Shown here one piece after another: positions 33,982 to 43,051 of a stretch of DNA of 64,000 nt (positions within the stretch are counted from its first letter, which is position 1; the number at the start of each line of letters is the position of its first letter). This stretch comes from Bacillota bacterium (lineage in GTDB: Bacteria; Bacillota; TC1). The notes below the pieces were generated by a model that made no database searches, had not been told where the DNA came from, and saw nothing but the letters and a program-made list of their open reading frames with translations. Position numbers and translations under genes: made by a program. Location of the stretch: positions 50,871 to 114,870 of the forward strand of contig JAQUGR010000005.1 in assembly GCA_028683955.1 (NCBI GenBank), read 5' to 3'.

Positions 33982-34980
33982 TTAAACTAAAACACTAATC
34001 TTATAAGCCAAAAATATCACATAAAGACCAAACATCAAAAATCCCCATCTTCTTGTAATTTTACCCTGTAATAAAGTAGGCACCATTAAAATAATAGTAA
34101 AAAATAACATAGCCATGACATCCACCAAAGTATCAATACCAATTATAATAGGATGAATCATACTACTAAGACCAAGGACAAATAAAATATTAATAATATT
34201 ACTACCTATAATATTACCAATAGCAATATCATCCTCCTTCTTAATTACAGCAGTTAAACAAGTTACCAGTTCAGGCAATGATGTTCCAAAAGCAATTATA
34301 GTAATACCAATAAACTCCTCACTTAGACCGATAGAATTGGCAATAAACACAGCATTATCCACTACTAATTGAGCACCACCGATTAGAGCAACAAGACCAA
34401 GAATAAAATAAACGATGGCTTTAGGAAGTTCTTTTTTCCTAACTCGACCTTTTCCTTGGGTAAACACCTTCTGGTCTTCAAGATATTCGAAAACATCCTC
34501 TTCAAAATCAGTATCAGGCAATTCTTTCTTTAAAACAGCCCTAGACTTGCTAACAATAAAAACAAGAAAAATCAACATTCCTAACAAAAGAATAATACCC
34601 TCAAATCGCGATAGAACACCACCTGTTATAAGCATAACTAATAATAAACCCTGAACAAATAAAGAAATTGGCAGTTCCCGTTTAGCAACTAAGGAATCAA
34701 TAGTCAAAGGCACCACCATAGCAGTTAAACCCATAACTATTGCTATATTAACAATATTACTCCCTATTACATCACCAAGAGTTAAAATATTAGTGCCTTT
34801 AATTCCAGAAATAATACCTATGGTAGATTCTGGCGCACTAGTACCTAAGGCAACAATTATCAAACCAACAATAAACGCAGGTACTTTTAATATCTTAGCA
34901 ATTTTAGAAGCTCCACCGACTAATAAGTCAGCACCCTTAACCAGAACTACAAGTCCTATAGCTAGTAAAATATAGTTCAT
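33982..34980 (-). CDS. Na+/Ca2+ (K+-dependent) exchanger family protein
   Basis: A 332-residue antiporter with the two inverted alpha-repeats of the CaCA superfamily. The first is ADLLVGGASKIAKILKVPAF..GTSAPE (helices 2-3); the second is AQLVVDNAVFIANSIGLSEE..AFGTSLPELVT. Each has the acidic residue of the G(T)S(A/L)PE ion site, plus GDVIGSNIVNI and GNIIGSNIINI. It exchanges Ca2+ for Na+ or H+. The ATG has AGGAGG upstream. It is 15 bp after the GOGAT-like gene in the same operon, linking it with osmotic or ionic stress. Confidence 0.92.
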   Translation of the reverse strand: MNYILLAIGLVVLVKGADLLVGGASKIAKILKVPAFIVGLIIVALGTSAPESTIGIISGIKGTNILTLGDVIGSNIVNIAIVMGLTAMVVPLTIDSLVAKRELPISLFVQGLLLVMLITGGVLSRFEGIILLLGMLIFLVFIVSKSRAVLKKELPDTDFEEDVFEYLEDQKVFTQGKGRVRKKELPKAIVYFILGLVALIGGAQLVVDNAVFIANSIGLSEEFIGITIIAFGTSLPELVTCLTAVIKKEDDIAIGNIIGSNIINILFVLGLSSMIHPIIIGIDTLVDVMAMLFFTIILMVPTLLQGKITRRWGFLMFGLYVIFLAYKISVLV

Positions 34981-34995
34981 TAATACCTCCTAATA

Positions 34996-36852
34996 TTAAA
35001 CATGTATAATATCAATATTTTCAGAAACCTCTTGACTTAAGGTCATTAAATCACTTAAATCAAGTTGATGAATATCATCTTTCCCATTAGATCTGGCAAA
35101 AACTTTCAACTCATTTGCAGTCCCTCTATAAAAATTTTCAAACTGCATAAGTGCTTTTTTCTCATTAAACAAAGCTCTTAAACTTTCATCTTGAGTTGCT
35201 ATACCAGTAGGACAAGTTCCAGTATGACAAATTCTAGATTGCTTACAACCTATAGAAATTAAAGATGCTGTAGCCAAAGCAATAGCATCAGCACCAAGAG
35301 CCAACCCCTTGGCTATATCAGAACTATCCCTAAAGCCTCCTGTAATACATAAAGTGACCTCACTTCCAACTTTATCTAAATACTTTCTAGCTCTGCTTAT
35401 AGCAAATATTGCAGGAACCCCTACATTATCTTTAATAAACTTTGGAGTAGACCCAGTTGCTCCACCTCTACAATCAATAGTAATGAAATCTGGATCTGCC
35501 TTCAAAGCATATTCAATATCTTCTTCTATATGACCTGAGGCAAACTTAATCCCAACAGGTTTACCCTCAGTAATTTCCCTTATACGTCTTACCCTCTCTA
35601 TTAAATCTTTAATATCATCAACACCAGCTAGTCTTCCTGGTGATATAAACTCTTCCCCAGGTTTTAGATGTCTAATCCTGGCAATCTCTGGAGTAATTTT
35701 TTCTTTTGGCAAATGACCACCTACTCCAGGTTTGACCCCTTGTCCAATTTTTAATTCTACAGCATCAGCTAATATCATAACATCTTCATCATAAGAAAAA
35801 GCAGCAGTCCCCTGTTCGTAAATATATATTTTAGCCGCCTCTCTTGACTCAGGCAACATTCCACCTTCACCAGAGCACATTGCTGTATCCATAATTGTTG
35901 ATCCTTTAGCCAAAGCAATTTTAGCTTCCTTAGAAATAGCACCAAAGGACATATGAGATACATAAAATGGTATTGATAACTCTAAGGGTTTTTTAGCCTT
36001 TTTACCGATTATTGTTTTTAAATTTACATCAACATCATCATTTAAAGGCATTCTATGAAGTTGACAACCTTTAAATAGAATACTGTTGAAATTAGTAAAG
36101 GAAAGTAGAGTTCTCATAGATGAATTTTCACTTTTACCACTCATGGCTAGTTTTTGTATTACATCTTCCTTATTATCAAAACCTATAGTATCAGCTGAAT
36201 TAATATTTAACCCACTTAGAAATTTCTTGTATTCATTAGTTTTTCCACACCAGTGTTTACCATTACATAAAGGTTTATTTTTAGAATGACCACATCTGCA
36301 TAAAGCATAGTGATCCAAAGTTGCTAGTTCATCATTGCCTTCTAGGGGAATAGACCCTTTAATAACATATGGTCCATTTCCCAGGATTTCTATATCTTTA
36401 TCCCCTTCAAAATATTGGTCATATTTTATCCCTCTAATAGTATAACTCAATGCACCTGAAGGACAAGTTCTAATTGTTTCTATGATTTTTTCCATAGACT
36501 CCCCATCAGGATCAATCCAAGGTCTTTCATTTGCTCTAAAAACTTTTGGTAAATTATCAGTACAATACCCTACATGGGAACAGATTCCTCTATCATCATG
36601 AATAATTATCTCTAAGCCAATATAATCTTTAACTTTTCTTTTCATACGACCTTCTTCTTTATCACCAGAAAATCCTATAACTCCATGAGTACCATCACAA
36701 AAAGGCTTGGTTTTTGATTCACCACACCTGCACAAGGCAACTGCAGTCTCCTCAATCTCCCCTATACAGCCATCAGTATCTTTTATTTCTTCAAGATTTG
36801 TAACCACATATGGTCCATTTTTAGAAATTTTAATAATTGTATCTTTATTCAT
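34996..36852 (-). CDS. CDGSH iron-sulfur / FMN glutamate-synthase-like oxidoreductase
   Basis: A 618-residue multi-domain protein. It contains a CDGSH-type cluster site CRCGESKTKPFCDGTH (about 40-55), a divergent ferredoxin-like domain (GICSHVGYC..TCPSGALSY, about 85-150) and a second, altered CDGSH site CRCGHSKNKPLCNGKHW (about 185-200). The glutamate synthase FMN domain follows (about 260-600; MSFGAISKEAKIALAKGS, IGQGVKPGVGGHLP, CRGGATGSTP) with three Cys for a 3Fe-4S cluster (CKQSRICHTGTC). There is no glutaminase domain. The substrate is unknown; glutamate or a related amino acid is an inference. It lies 11 bp after the OpuC-type ATPase. The second ATG has the better RBS spacing. Confidence 0.88.
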   Translation of the reverse strand: MNKDTIIKISKNGPYVVTNLEEIKDTDGCIGEIEETAVALCRCGESKTKPFCDGTHGVIGFSGDKEEGRMKRKVKDYIGLEIIIHDDRGICSHVGYCTDNLPKVFRANERPWIDPDGESMEKIIETIRTCPSGALSYTIRGIKYDQYFEGDKDIEILGNGPYVIKGSIPLEGNDELATLDHYALCRCGHSKNKPLCNGKHWCGKTNEYKKFLSGLNINSADTIGFDNKEDVIQKLAMSGKSENSSMRTLLSFTNFNSILFKGCQLHRMPLNDDVDVNLKTIIGKKAKKPLELSIPFYVSHMSFGAISKEAKIALAKGSTIMDTAMCSGEGGMLPESREAAKIYIYEQGTAAFSYDEDVMILADAVELKIGQGVKPGVGGHLPKEKITPEIARIRHLKPGEEFISPGRLAGVDDIKDLIERVRRIREITEGKPVGIKFASGHIEEDIEYALKADPDFITIDCRGGATGSTPKFIKDNVGVPAIFAISRARKYLDKVGSEVTLCITGGFRDSSDIAKGLALGADAIALATASLISIGCKQSRICHTGTCPTGIATQDESLRALFNEKKALMQFENFYRGTANELKVFARSNGKDDIHQLDLSDLMTLSQEVSENIDIIHV

Positions 36853-36863
36853 GATCATTCTCC

Positions 36864-37817
36864 TTATAAGGCTAACAGATGCTTATAGATAGAGTCTATA
36901 ATAAAATACCCCATGTAAACACCACCATTATCCACAACAGATAATATATTACTTTCAGTTTCTATGCATTTTTGAATACCTTGGAGTACTGATGATTCTT
37001 CACTTATAGTTGGATAAGCACTACTAGCTTTTGATTCCGTATCATACTCTAAACATGAATTTACCTTTACTGAATTTAAATAGGCCATAAAATCCTTGGA
37101 TCCAAAGAAATTCTCAGCGTAATCAGTTTTCTCCTTTGATAGCACAAAATCTTTCTTTTGTTTATCTCGATCAATACGTCCCTTATTTAATAACACTATC
37201 CTAGAACCTAGCTTAATAGCTTCTTCTATATCATGGGTTACAAAAATAATTGTCTTCCCTAATTTTTTATGAATATTAGATATTTCTTCTTGCAAGGTTC
37301 TCCTAGTCACTTCATCAACTGCTCCAAATGGTTCATCCATCAAGATAATATCAGGATTCGCTGCTAAAGCTCTAGCAACTCCAACTCTTTGTTGTTGTCC
37401 TCCACTAAGTTCTCTTGGATATCTACTTAAATAACTATCATCTAAACCAACTAAGGCTATAAGCTCTTTGGCCCTAGAATGTTGATTATCTTTATTAACT
37501 TTAGTTAAATTAAGAGTATAGCAAATATTGCCTTCAATTGTCAGATGAGGAAATAAACCAACCTGTTGTATAACATAGCCCATATTTCTTCTTAACTCAA
37601 TTGGATTCCACTTTTCAACAGATACTCCCTTAACTGTAAGTTCTCCTTCATCAGGTTTTAGTAACCCATTAATTAGTTTTAGAATAGTTGTTTTCCCACA
37701 GCCAGAAGGTCCTAAGAGAACAACAAATTCACCCTCGTCAATTACAAGGTTAAAGTCTTCAAGGACTTTAACTTCCTCATAGGTTTTTTTTATATTGGCG
37801 AAGGTTATGATTGACAT
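36864..37817 (-). CDS. OpuC/ProV-type osmoprotectant ABC transporter ATPase
   Basis: A 317-residue ATPase with Walker A GPSGCGKTT, Q-loop YVIQQVGLFPHL, signature LSGGQQQRVGVARAL, Walker B IILMDEP and switch THD. The C-terminal ~80 residues hold what looks like a single CBS motif (SVLQGIQKCIETESNILSVV, GYFIIDSIY); CBS pairs sense ionic strength in OpuA/OpuC. Having one motif instead of two suggests pairing across a dimer or reduced regulation. The start overlaps the stop of the binding-protein gene. Substrate class: glycine betaine, choline or carnitine. Confidence 0.9.
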   Translation of the reverse strand: MSIITFANIKKTYEEVKVLEDFNLVIDEGEFVVLLGPSGCGKTTILKLINGLLKPDEGELTVKGVSVEKWNPIELRRNMGYVIQQVGLFPHLTIEGNICYTLNLTKVNKDNQHSRAKELIALVGLDDSYLSRYPRELSGGQQQRVGVARALAANPDIILMDEPFGAVDEVTRRTLQEEISNIHKKLGKTIIFVTHDIEEAIKLGSRIVLLNKGRIDRDKQKKDFVLSKEKTDYAENFFGSKDFMAYLNSVKVNSCLEYDTESKASSAYPTISEESSVLQGIQKCIETESNILSVVDNGGVYMGYFIIDSIYKHLLAL

Positions 37818-38704
37818 TATATAAGACCTTTCTCTTTTAGAAATTCTTTCGCTACAAGAGCTGGATCTTTTTTCTCATGTTCTACATCATAATTCATTTG
37901 AATCATTTCATCATCACTGATTTTACCAGCTAACATATTAAGAACCTCCTTTAATTCAGGGTATTTTTTTAAGGTTTCACCTCTTACTAAAGTTGCTGCT
38001 TGATAAGCAGGAAAAAAGTTCTTATTGTCTTTTAATACTTTCAAGTCATATTGTTTTAATAAACCATCAGTTGAAAAGGCATTTATCACATCCACCTGAC
38101 CAGAACCAATTGCTTCATATTTCAAGCCAATATCCATCTCTTTAGTATCTTCAAATTTTAAATTATAGGTATTTTTCAGACCATTATAGCCATCTTCTCT
38201 TTCAAAGAAATCATATTCAGCCCCAAAGGTTAATTGATTGCTTATTTTTGCTAAATCCTCATATGTTTCCAAATTATATTTATCCGCCACACTTCTTTTA
38301 ACAGCCAAAGCGTAGGTATCATTAAACCCATAAAGATCAAGCCAGGTTATGTTATATTCCTCCTGGTACTGTTTTTTAACTTCTGCATAGAGTTCTTCAG
38401 GATTTGCTATTAAGTCCTTCTTAAGGACAAATAACCAGCCTGTACCAGTATATTCTGGGTAGATGTCTATATCCCCTTTTAACATAGCAGGTTGAATGTT
38501 AGCTGTACCTCCACCAATACCGAGTTTTTTTTCTACAGTAATATCTGTATGTTCTTCTATAAGTAATGTTAACATCTCTGCAAGAATGTATTGTTCTGTA
38601 TGAGGTTTTGAGGCAACTACTACTTTTTTGGTCTCTTTCTCACACCCGGCAAAAATTGTTAGCATAAATAATAATATTAAAATTCCTGTAATTTTTTTCA
38701 TCAT
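37817..38704 (-). CDS. OpuC-type osmoprotectant-binding lipoprotein
   Basis: A 295-residue substrate-binding protein. The lipoprotein signal is MKKITGILILLFMLTIFAGC (Cys about 21). The body has the OpuAC/OsmF fold markers KVVVASKPHTEQYILAEMLT, IYPEYTGTGW (the conserved YxEYTGT) and VDVINAFSTDG. It captures quaternary ammonium osmolytes outside the cell and delivers them to the permease. Two adjacent ATG codons follow AAAGGAGG. It is 12 bp downstream of the permease gene. Confidence 0.92.
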   Translation of the reverse strand: MMKKITGILILLFMLTIFAGCEKETKKVVVASKPHTEQYILAEMLTLLIEEHTDITVEKKLGIGGGTANIQPAMLKGDIDIYPEYTGTGWLFVLKKDLIANPEELYAEVKKQYQEEYNITWLDLYGFNDTYALAVKRSVADKYNLETYEDLAKISNQLTFGAEYDFFEREDGYNGLKNTYNLKFEDTKEMDIGLKYEAIGSGQVDVINAFSTDGLLKQYDLKVLKDNKNFFPAYQAATLVRGETLKKYPELKEVLNMLAGKISDDEMIQMNYDVEHEKKDPALVAKEFLKEKGLI

Positions 38705-38716
38705 GATAGTCCTCCT

Positions 38717-39364
38717 TTAGGTTCCAAGTATTTTTTTTCTGATGTTTTTTTCAATACCTCCTAAAATTAAATCTATAAATATTGCCAATAAGGCAACTAG
38801 TAAACTACCTGCTACTGTCATTTCAGGAAAATAGGTTGTAATACCTCTCCAAATAGCAACTCCCAATCCACCTGCTCCAATAAAGGAGGCTATAGCACCT
38901 AAAGCAATGGTCATAATAACCATCGTTCTAAAACCAGCAAATATAACTGGTAGCGCCAAGGGTAATTGCACCTTATATAATAGTTGACTATTGGTTGTTC
39001 CCATGCCAATTGCTGATTCAATTAAAAACGGATCAACTTCAGTTATTCCAACATAAGTATTTCTGATTATAGGAAGCAGTCCATATATTACTAAAGCAAT
39101 TAAAGCACTTTTAAAACCGATACCAGTAATTGAAACAAAAAAACCAAACAGAGCAATTGAGGGTATTGTATAGATAAAGTTGACTGTGGTCATTATAATA
39201 TTAGCCATTGTTTTGTTTCTAGTCATAATTATTCCAAGTATTAAGCCTAAAATAGTTATAATTACAATTGCTATGAAAGTCAGATAAATGTGTTCAATAA
39301 ATAATTGAAGGAAAAAATCCCATCTCTCTCTATATAATTCTATTACTCTTAATATAAAACTCAT
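38717..39364 (-). CDS. OpuC-type osmoprotectant ABC permease
   Basis: A 215-residue permease with five to six membrane helices and the binding-protein-dependent transport motif (EAA loop) ESAIGMGTTNSQLLYKVQLP..IFAGFRT. It is the first gene of a six-gene operon: permease, binding protein, ATPase, CDGSH-GOGAT-like, Na+/Ca2+ exchanger, DUF1294. Only one permease is present, as in two-subunit OpuB/OpuC variants that homodimerise. The leader contains GGGGTAACT before the ATG. Confidence 0.9.
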   Translation of the reverse strand: MSFILRVIELYRERWDFFLQLFIEHIYLTFIAIVIITILGLILGIIMTRNKTMANIIMTTVNFIYTIPSIALFGFFVSITGIGFKSALIALVIYGLLPIIRNTYVGITEVDPFLIESAIGMGTTNSQLLYKVQLPLALPVIFAGFRTMVIMTIALGAIASFIGAGGLGVAIWRGITTYFPEMTVAGSLLVALLAIFIDLILGGIEKNIRKKILGT

Positions 39365-39453
39365 AGTTACCCCAATCTTAAATTATAAATCACTCATCTA
39401 TTACTATATATATAATATACCATATTTAACTAAATTTATTTAATTAAAAAAAC

Positions 39454-39480
39454 TGCACCAAGTTTTCTTCTCTTGATGCA
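39454..39480 (-). terminator. Terminator of the lipoprotein gene upstream of the OpuC operon
   Basis: TGCACCAAG (39454-39462) pairs with CTTGATGCA (39472-39480), with one G-T wobble or mismatch, followed on the minus strand by a run of seven T. Confidence 0.85.
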
Positions 39481-39503
39481 ATTTTATATTTTTGTATTTA
39501 CTT

Positions 39504-40010
39504 TTATTTTTTGACTGCTGTTTGAATAACTAATAGGTAGGTTGTTTTTTGCTCTCCAAAAAATGCATCAATTTTTATGCCTCTAAATATTCCTTTTTCG
39601 CTTTCTGCTGCTGCTATCATATAACCAGATGGATGTTCACCAACGACCCAGTTATAATTTTTACTATCTTCCTCTACATACTCAATTTTCATATCTAAAC
39701 GTGTATCATATAAATATTCACCATCAGAATTTATTATACTATCTGTTAAATATATAAAATTAGGTGCTTCACCTTCAAATTCAAGATGTATTTTTTCCCC
39801 AAAGGTAACAAAAATTATCTTACTTAAGGCAATTCTATTCATATATGATTTAAATATATGTTCGTCTTTAACTTCTGAATCAGCTTTAACATCCTCTAAA
39901 TAGCTACCATTTAAAGAAATTGTCAAATCACTTTGTGGTTGTGTTTTAAAGCAGCCAAAAAGGAATATTAAACCAAATAATAAAAAAACTGTTATAAATA
40001 TCTTTTTCAT
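39504..40010 (-). CDS. Uncharacterised lipoprotein
   Basis: A 168-residue exported protein. The start MKKIFITVFLLFGLIFLFGC is a lipoprotein signal with Cys20. The mature part is a mixed-strand domain without recognisable family motifs (KIIFVTFGEKIHLEFEGEAP; AAAESEKGIFRGIKIDAFFG). The ATG at 40010 follows AAGGAAGGGATG. It is 22 bp downstream of the zinc-ribbon membrane protein gene and presumably co-transcribed. Confidence 0.7.
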   Translation of the reverse strand: MKKIFITVFLLFGLIFLFGCFKTQPQSDLTISLNGSYLEDVKADSEVKDEHIFKSYMNRIALSKIIFVTFGEKIHLEFEGEAPNFIYLTDSIINSDGEYLYDTRLDMKIEYVEEDSKNYNWVVGEHPSGYMIAAAESEKGIFRGIKIDAFFGEQKTTYLLVIQTAVKK

Positions 40011-40032
40011 AAGGTCATCCCTTCCTTTAATC

Positions 40033-40608
40033 TTAGCTATTAATCCTTTTAGATAATTCGTCAAATTCAAAAATACTAGAAGCACCGCACTTACTGCAGT
40101 TTTTGTCCATCTTAGAACTTATCTTCGCTCCACACTTTCTACAGTAGGTTGCTTTATTACCTTGGTCAAAAGAGAAGAGTTCCTTAACTTTACCATTAAA
40201 AATATGCTTTCTTTTACTATAGTAGTATAAAATAAGACCATTAATAAATATATTAAATATTATACTTAAATAGTTTGCATAATTAGTATTTATACTTTTA
40301 AAAACTAATTCTAAAGTTAAGATTTGTTTTAATGCTTGAGCGAAAATATATCCCATAAAAGCATAATAGGAAATTTTATTAAGCCTAAACAAACCAAATG
40401 AAGTTAATATTAAAAAAAGAACAGCTATTATACTAATAGAATATAAAACAATCTTAACATAATAATCAACTTGAAAATCTGGTGTACTATAAATAAAAGC
40501 TTCAAATACAAGCAACAATTCTAATTTAAATATCATAAGTAAAATATAGTACTTAAATACATTATGAAATTGTAATGGCGTTTTTTCCTTAAAGCTAAAT
40601 TGTTGCAT
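40033..40608 (-). CDS. Four-TM membrane protein with C-terminal zinc ribbon
   Basis: A 191-residue protein with four hydrophobic helices (about 18-40, 50-75, 78-100, 115-135) followed by a cytoplasmic tail. The tail holds two CxxC knuckles, YCRKCGAKI and NCSKCGASS (about 158-180), a classical zinc ribbon. Function unknown; several families of 'zinc-ribbon plus TM' proteins in Firmicutes act in envelope stress or have no known role. GGGGGG precedes the ATG. Confidence 0.7.
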   Translation of the reverse strand: MQQFSFKEKTPLQFHNVFKYYILLMIFKLELLLVFEAFIYSTPDFQVDYYVKIVLYSISIIAVLFLILTSFGLFRLNKISYYAFMGYIFAQALKQILTLELVFKSINTNYANYLSIIFNIFINGLILYYYSKRKHIFNGKVKELFSFDQGNKATYCRKCGAKISSKMDKNCSKCGASSIFEFDELSKRINS

Positions 40609-40685
40609 TTAAAACATCCCCCCAGATAAAATAAATTTATATAAATTATATCATTTAAGAATAACTATTACTAGAAAAAGCTTTA

Positions 40686-40715
40686 AGGGATTCCAGCAAT
40701 ATTACTGAAACCCCT
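40686..40715 (-). terminator. Terminator of the LPXTG surface protein gene
   Basis: AGGGATTCCAG pairs with CTGAAACCCCT (two mismatches) around CAATATTA. The T-run on the minus strand is short and lies about ten bases further on. Confidence 0.6.
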
Positions 40716-40747
40716 AATGCTAAATATTATTGAATTTTAAGACTTTA

Positions 40748-41743
40748 CTATTTTTCACTTTTTCTTTTTAGTACAACTAAGCCAGCTCCAGCCATGCTGA
40801 TTGTGCTTATTGCTCCTATTAAAATTCCAAAATCGCCAGTTTGTGGTAAGGTTGGATTTGCTACCCATTTAGCATAAAGCGTATAATCTATTTCACTCGC
40901 TACTGAAATTGTTGTTATTGCTGTTCCAGAGAATTCTGTATTATCATACCAGCCACCAAATGTATATCCAGTTCTAGTTGGTGCACCAAGTATAATATCA
41001 TCACCTACAATTTCATAAGTACTAGGATTTGAAGGATCATTAACTCCGCCATTAACATTATAGTCAATACTATATGATGGCATAGAATAAGTTATTCTAA
41101 CTTGAAGATGATCTAAAAATAAACCAATATTTATACCAGCTAATGACACTGAATCAGCTAATATAATACCACCATCATTAGCCCTTACTTTAACACCTAA
41201 TGAATTAATTTTATCTGCATCCCATGAACTATAATCCCATAGTGAAGTAGTTGAACCTAAATATAAATAAGAATCTGTATCCCCATCTGGTAAATTTTCA
41301 AGAGTTAAAACGCTACTCACATTATCACTACCTACACATAAATTAACATCAAAAGAAACATTTTCATAATCATCTTCAACATTCAATATTGATTCATCTA
41401 AGCCTTGTAATTCATTATAAAGATAAAAATTTTTCATTCCATCAATTCTAACTTCTATACCTTTAATAATAGCATTTTCTGGTACTAAATCATAAGTAGC
41501 GGTACTAGTAGGTGCAATCCCTTCACCAAAACCATACTTAACACTTGTAAACATAGAATCAAAATAGGCACCATCATTATCTTGAGCATAAGCATATATT
41601 GCAGACTGTACACCCTCATTATCGTAATATTCAGTTGGACTGACCCATCCAGTATCCTTAGCAAAAACTAAAGATGAGCTAAGGACAAAACTAATACCAA
41701 CCATCAAAGTAACACTTAATCCTTTGACAAATAATTTTTTCAT
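40748..41743 (-). CDS. LPXTG-anchored surface protein with an InlB-type repeat
   Basis: A 331-residue secreted, wall-anchored protein. The signal peptide is MKKLFVKGLSVTLMVGISFV (cleavage near VFA). An extracellular domain of about 200 residues of unknown type follows. A Listeria-Bacteroides (InlB B) repeat is then seen (about 225-290; YDVNGG-like YNVNGGVNDPSNPSTY, then TGYTFGGWYDN and YTLYAKW). The sortase signal is LPQTG, a hydrophobic helix and the KRKSEK tail. The repeats are typical of adhesins or surface structures. No sortase gene is in the window. Confidence 0.88.
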   Translation of the reverse strand: MKKLFVKGLSVTLMVGISFVLSSSLVFAKDTGWVSPTEYYDNEGVQSAIYAYAQDNDGAYFDSMFTSVKYGFGEGIAPTSTATYDLVPENAIIKGIEVRIDGMKNFYLYNELQGLDESILNVEDDYENVSFDVNLCVGSDNVSSVLTLENLPDGDTDSYLYLGSTTSLWDYSSWDADKINSLGVKVRANDGGIILADSVSLAGINIGLFLDHLQVRITYSMPSYSIDYNVNGGVNDPSNPSTYEIVGDDIILGAPTRTGYTFGGWYDNTEFSGTAITTISVASEIDYTLYAKWVANPTLPQTGDFGILIGAISTISMAGAGLVVLKRKSEK

Positions 41744-41925
41744 TCTTAAACCTCCTTGAAATATATATATAACCTTATAAAATACAGTAATTAACTAGGA
41801 TATATAATGTACATCCTCTGAATAAGTATATCTATTATACTTGAAAAAATCAACAAGAACTTATGCTTTAGAAAAGGTTAAATTAAGTTTTATTTAAGAT
41901 AGAGAAAAATATTACCCACTAAAAA

Positions 41926-41959
41926 AACAGAGGGCCAAACACTGATTCTGCCCTCTGTT
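41926..41959 (-). terminator. Terminator of the udk-Rieske unit
   Basis: AACAGAGGGC pairs with GCCCTCTGTT; seven T follow on the minus strand. Confidence 0.85.
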
Positions 41960-41983
41960 ATCAATTTTAATAAAATTCATCAC

Positions 41984-42313
41984 CTATTTAATATCTACTA
42001 ATATATCTCCACCCTCAATCTTAACAGGATAACTTCTCTGATTGCCAACCTTTACTTTAATAAAGAAAAGCTTACCTCTATCTTCTACTTCACCAGTCTT
42101 TAAATTAAACACAGTACCATGCTTTGGACAAGATACCCTATCACCCTCCATAATCCCATCATATAAAGAACCACCCATATGATTACACCTATTATCAATC
42201 CCAAAATACTCACCATTAATATTTGACACCAAAATATCCCTGCCTTCTACAGATATCTTCAATTTACCACCTTCTAATAAATCTTTAGTTTCAGCTACTT
42301 TCACATATCCCAT
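41984..42313 (-). CDS. Rieske-type (2Fe-2S) protein
   Basis: A 109-residue stand-alone Rieske domain. Cluster motif 1 is RCNHMGG (C-x-H) and motif 2 is SCPKHGTVFNLKTG (C-x2-H), both complete. It resembles the small ferredoxin subunits of NirD/dioxygenase type rather than membrane-bound Rieske proteins. The electron partner is not evident. The ATG at 42313 follows AAAGGATGG; the gene is 17 bp after udk. Confidence 0.88.
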   Translation of the reverse strand: MGYVKVAETKDLLEGGKLKISVEGRDILVSNINGEYFGIDNRCNHMGGSLYDGIMEGDRVSCPKHGTVFNLKTGEVEDRGKLFFIKVKVGNQRSYPVKIEGGDILVDIK

Positions 42314-42330
42314 AATAAACCATCCTTTCA

Positions 42331-42948
42331 CTACAAACTTTTATGTATAGTATAATGCTCTACAAAATCCGACAAAAGATCAGTTGCCAACTCATTATCC
42401 CCACCTCTAGGCACAATAATATCAGCAAATCTTTTTGAAGGTTCAACAAATGCATCATGCATAGGTTTCACCGAGGACAAATAACGCTTAATAGTCTCAT
42501 CATAAGTTTTACTCCGCTCTTTTATATCTCTTTCCATCCGACGAATTAAACGAATATCAGCATCAGCATCAACATAAATCAAAAAATCCAACATAGAACG
42601 CAACTCTTCAATTGCCAAAACTAGTATACCTTCAAGAACAATAACCCCTTTTGGCTTGAGAATCATCCCACTATTTATACGAGAATGAGTATTAAAATCA
42701 TAAATTGGCACATCAATACTCTTCCCTTCTTTCAACTCTCTTAAATGCTTTACCAGAAGTTTACTGTCAAAAGCATCAGGATGATCTAAATTTTCTTTAG
42801 CAATCTCTTCTTCTGACATATTTGAATGATCTAAATAGTACCAATCCTGAGATAAATAACCAACATTCTCCTCCCCCATTCTTTCAGCAACAGTACGAGC
42901 AACAGTAGTCTTACCAGCTCCAGAACCTCCTGCAATACCAATAATCAT
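42331..42948 (-). CDS. udk: Uridine kinase
   Basis: A 205-residue P-loop kinase: Walker A GIAGGSGAGKTTVAR, the substrate-loop DWYYLD, DHPDAFD, YDFNTHSR, ILVLEGIL-type VIVLEGILVLA, and RRMERDIKERSKT. It phosphorylates uridine and cytidine for pyrimidine salvage. The ATG at 42948 (start MIIGIAGG) with GGGGGTGG upstream is preferred to the GTG at 42960. It forms a unit with the Rieske gene. Confidence 0.93.
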   Translation of the reverse strand: MIIGIAGGSGAGKTTVARTVAERMGEENVGYLSQDWYYLDHSNMSEEEIAKENLDHPDAFDSKLLVKHLRELKEGKSIDVPIYDFNTHSRINSGMILKPKGVIVLEGILVLAIEELRSMLDFLIYVDADADIRLIRRMERDIKERSKTYDETIKRYLSSVKPMHDAFVEPSKRFADIIVPRGGDNELATDLLSDFVEHYTIHKSL

Positions 42949-43018
42949 CAATTTATCCACCCCCTATTTTTTAACCTTCACGTATTTGAAACCATTATAG
43001 CATATTGGATATAAAAAA

Positions 43019-43038
43019 AAGGACTGTTTCCAGTCCTT
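43019..43038 (-). terminator. Terminator of the CarD-like gene
   Basis: AAGGACTG pairs with CAGTCCTT around TTTC, followed by eight T on the minus strand. Confidence 0.9.
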
Positions 43039-43051
43039 CTGTTAATATAAT

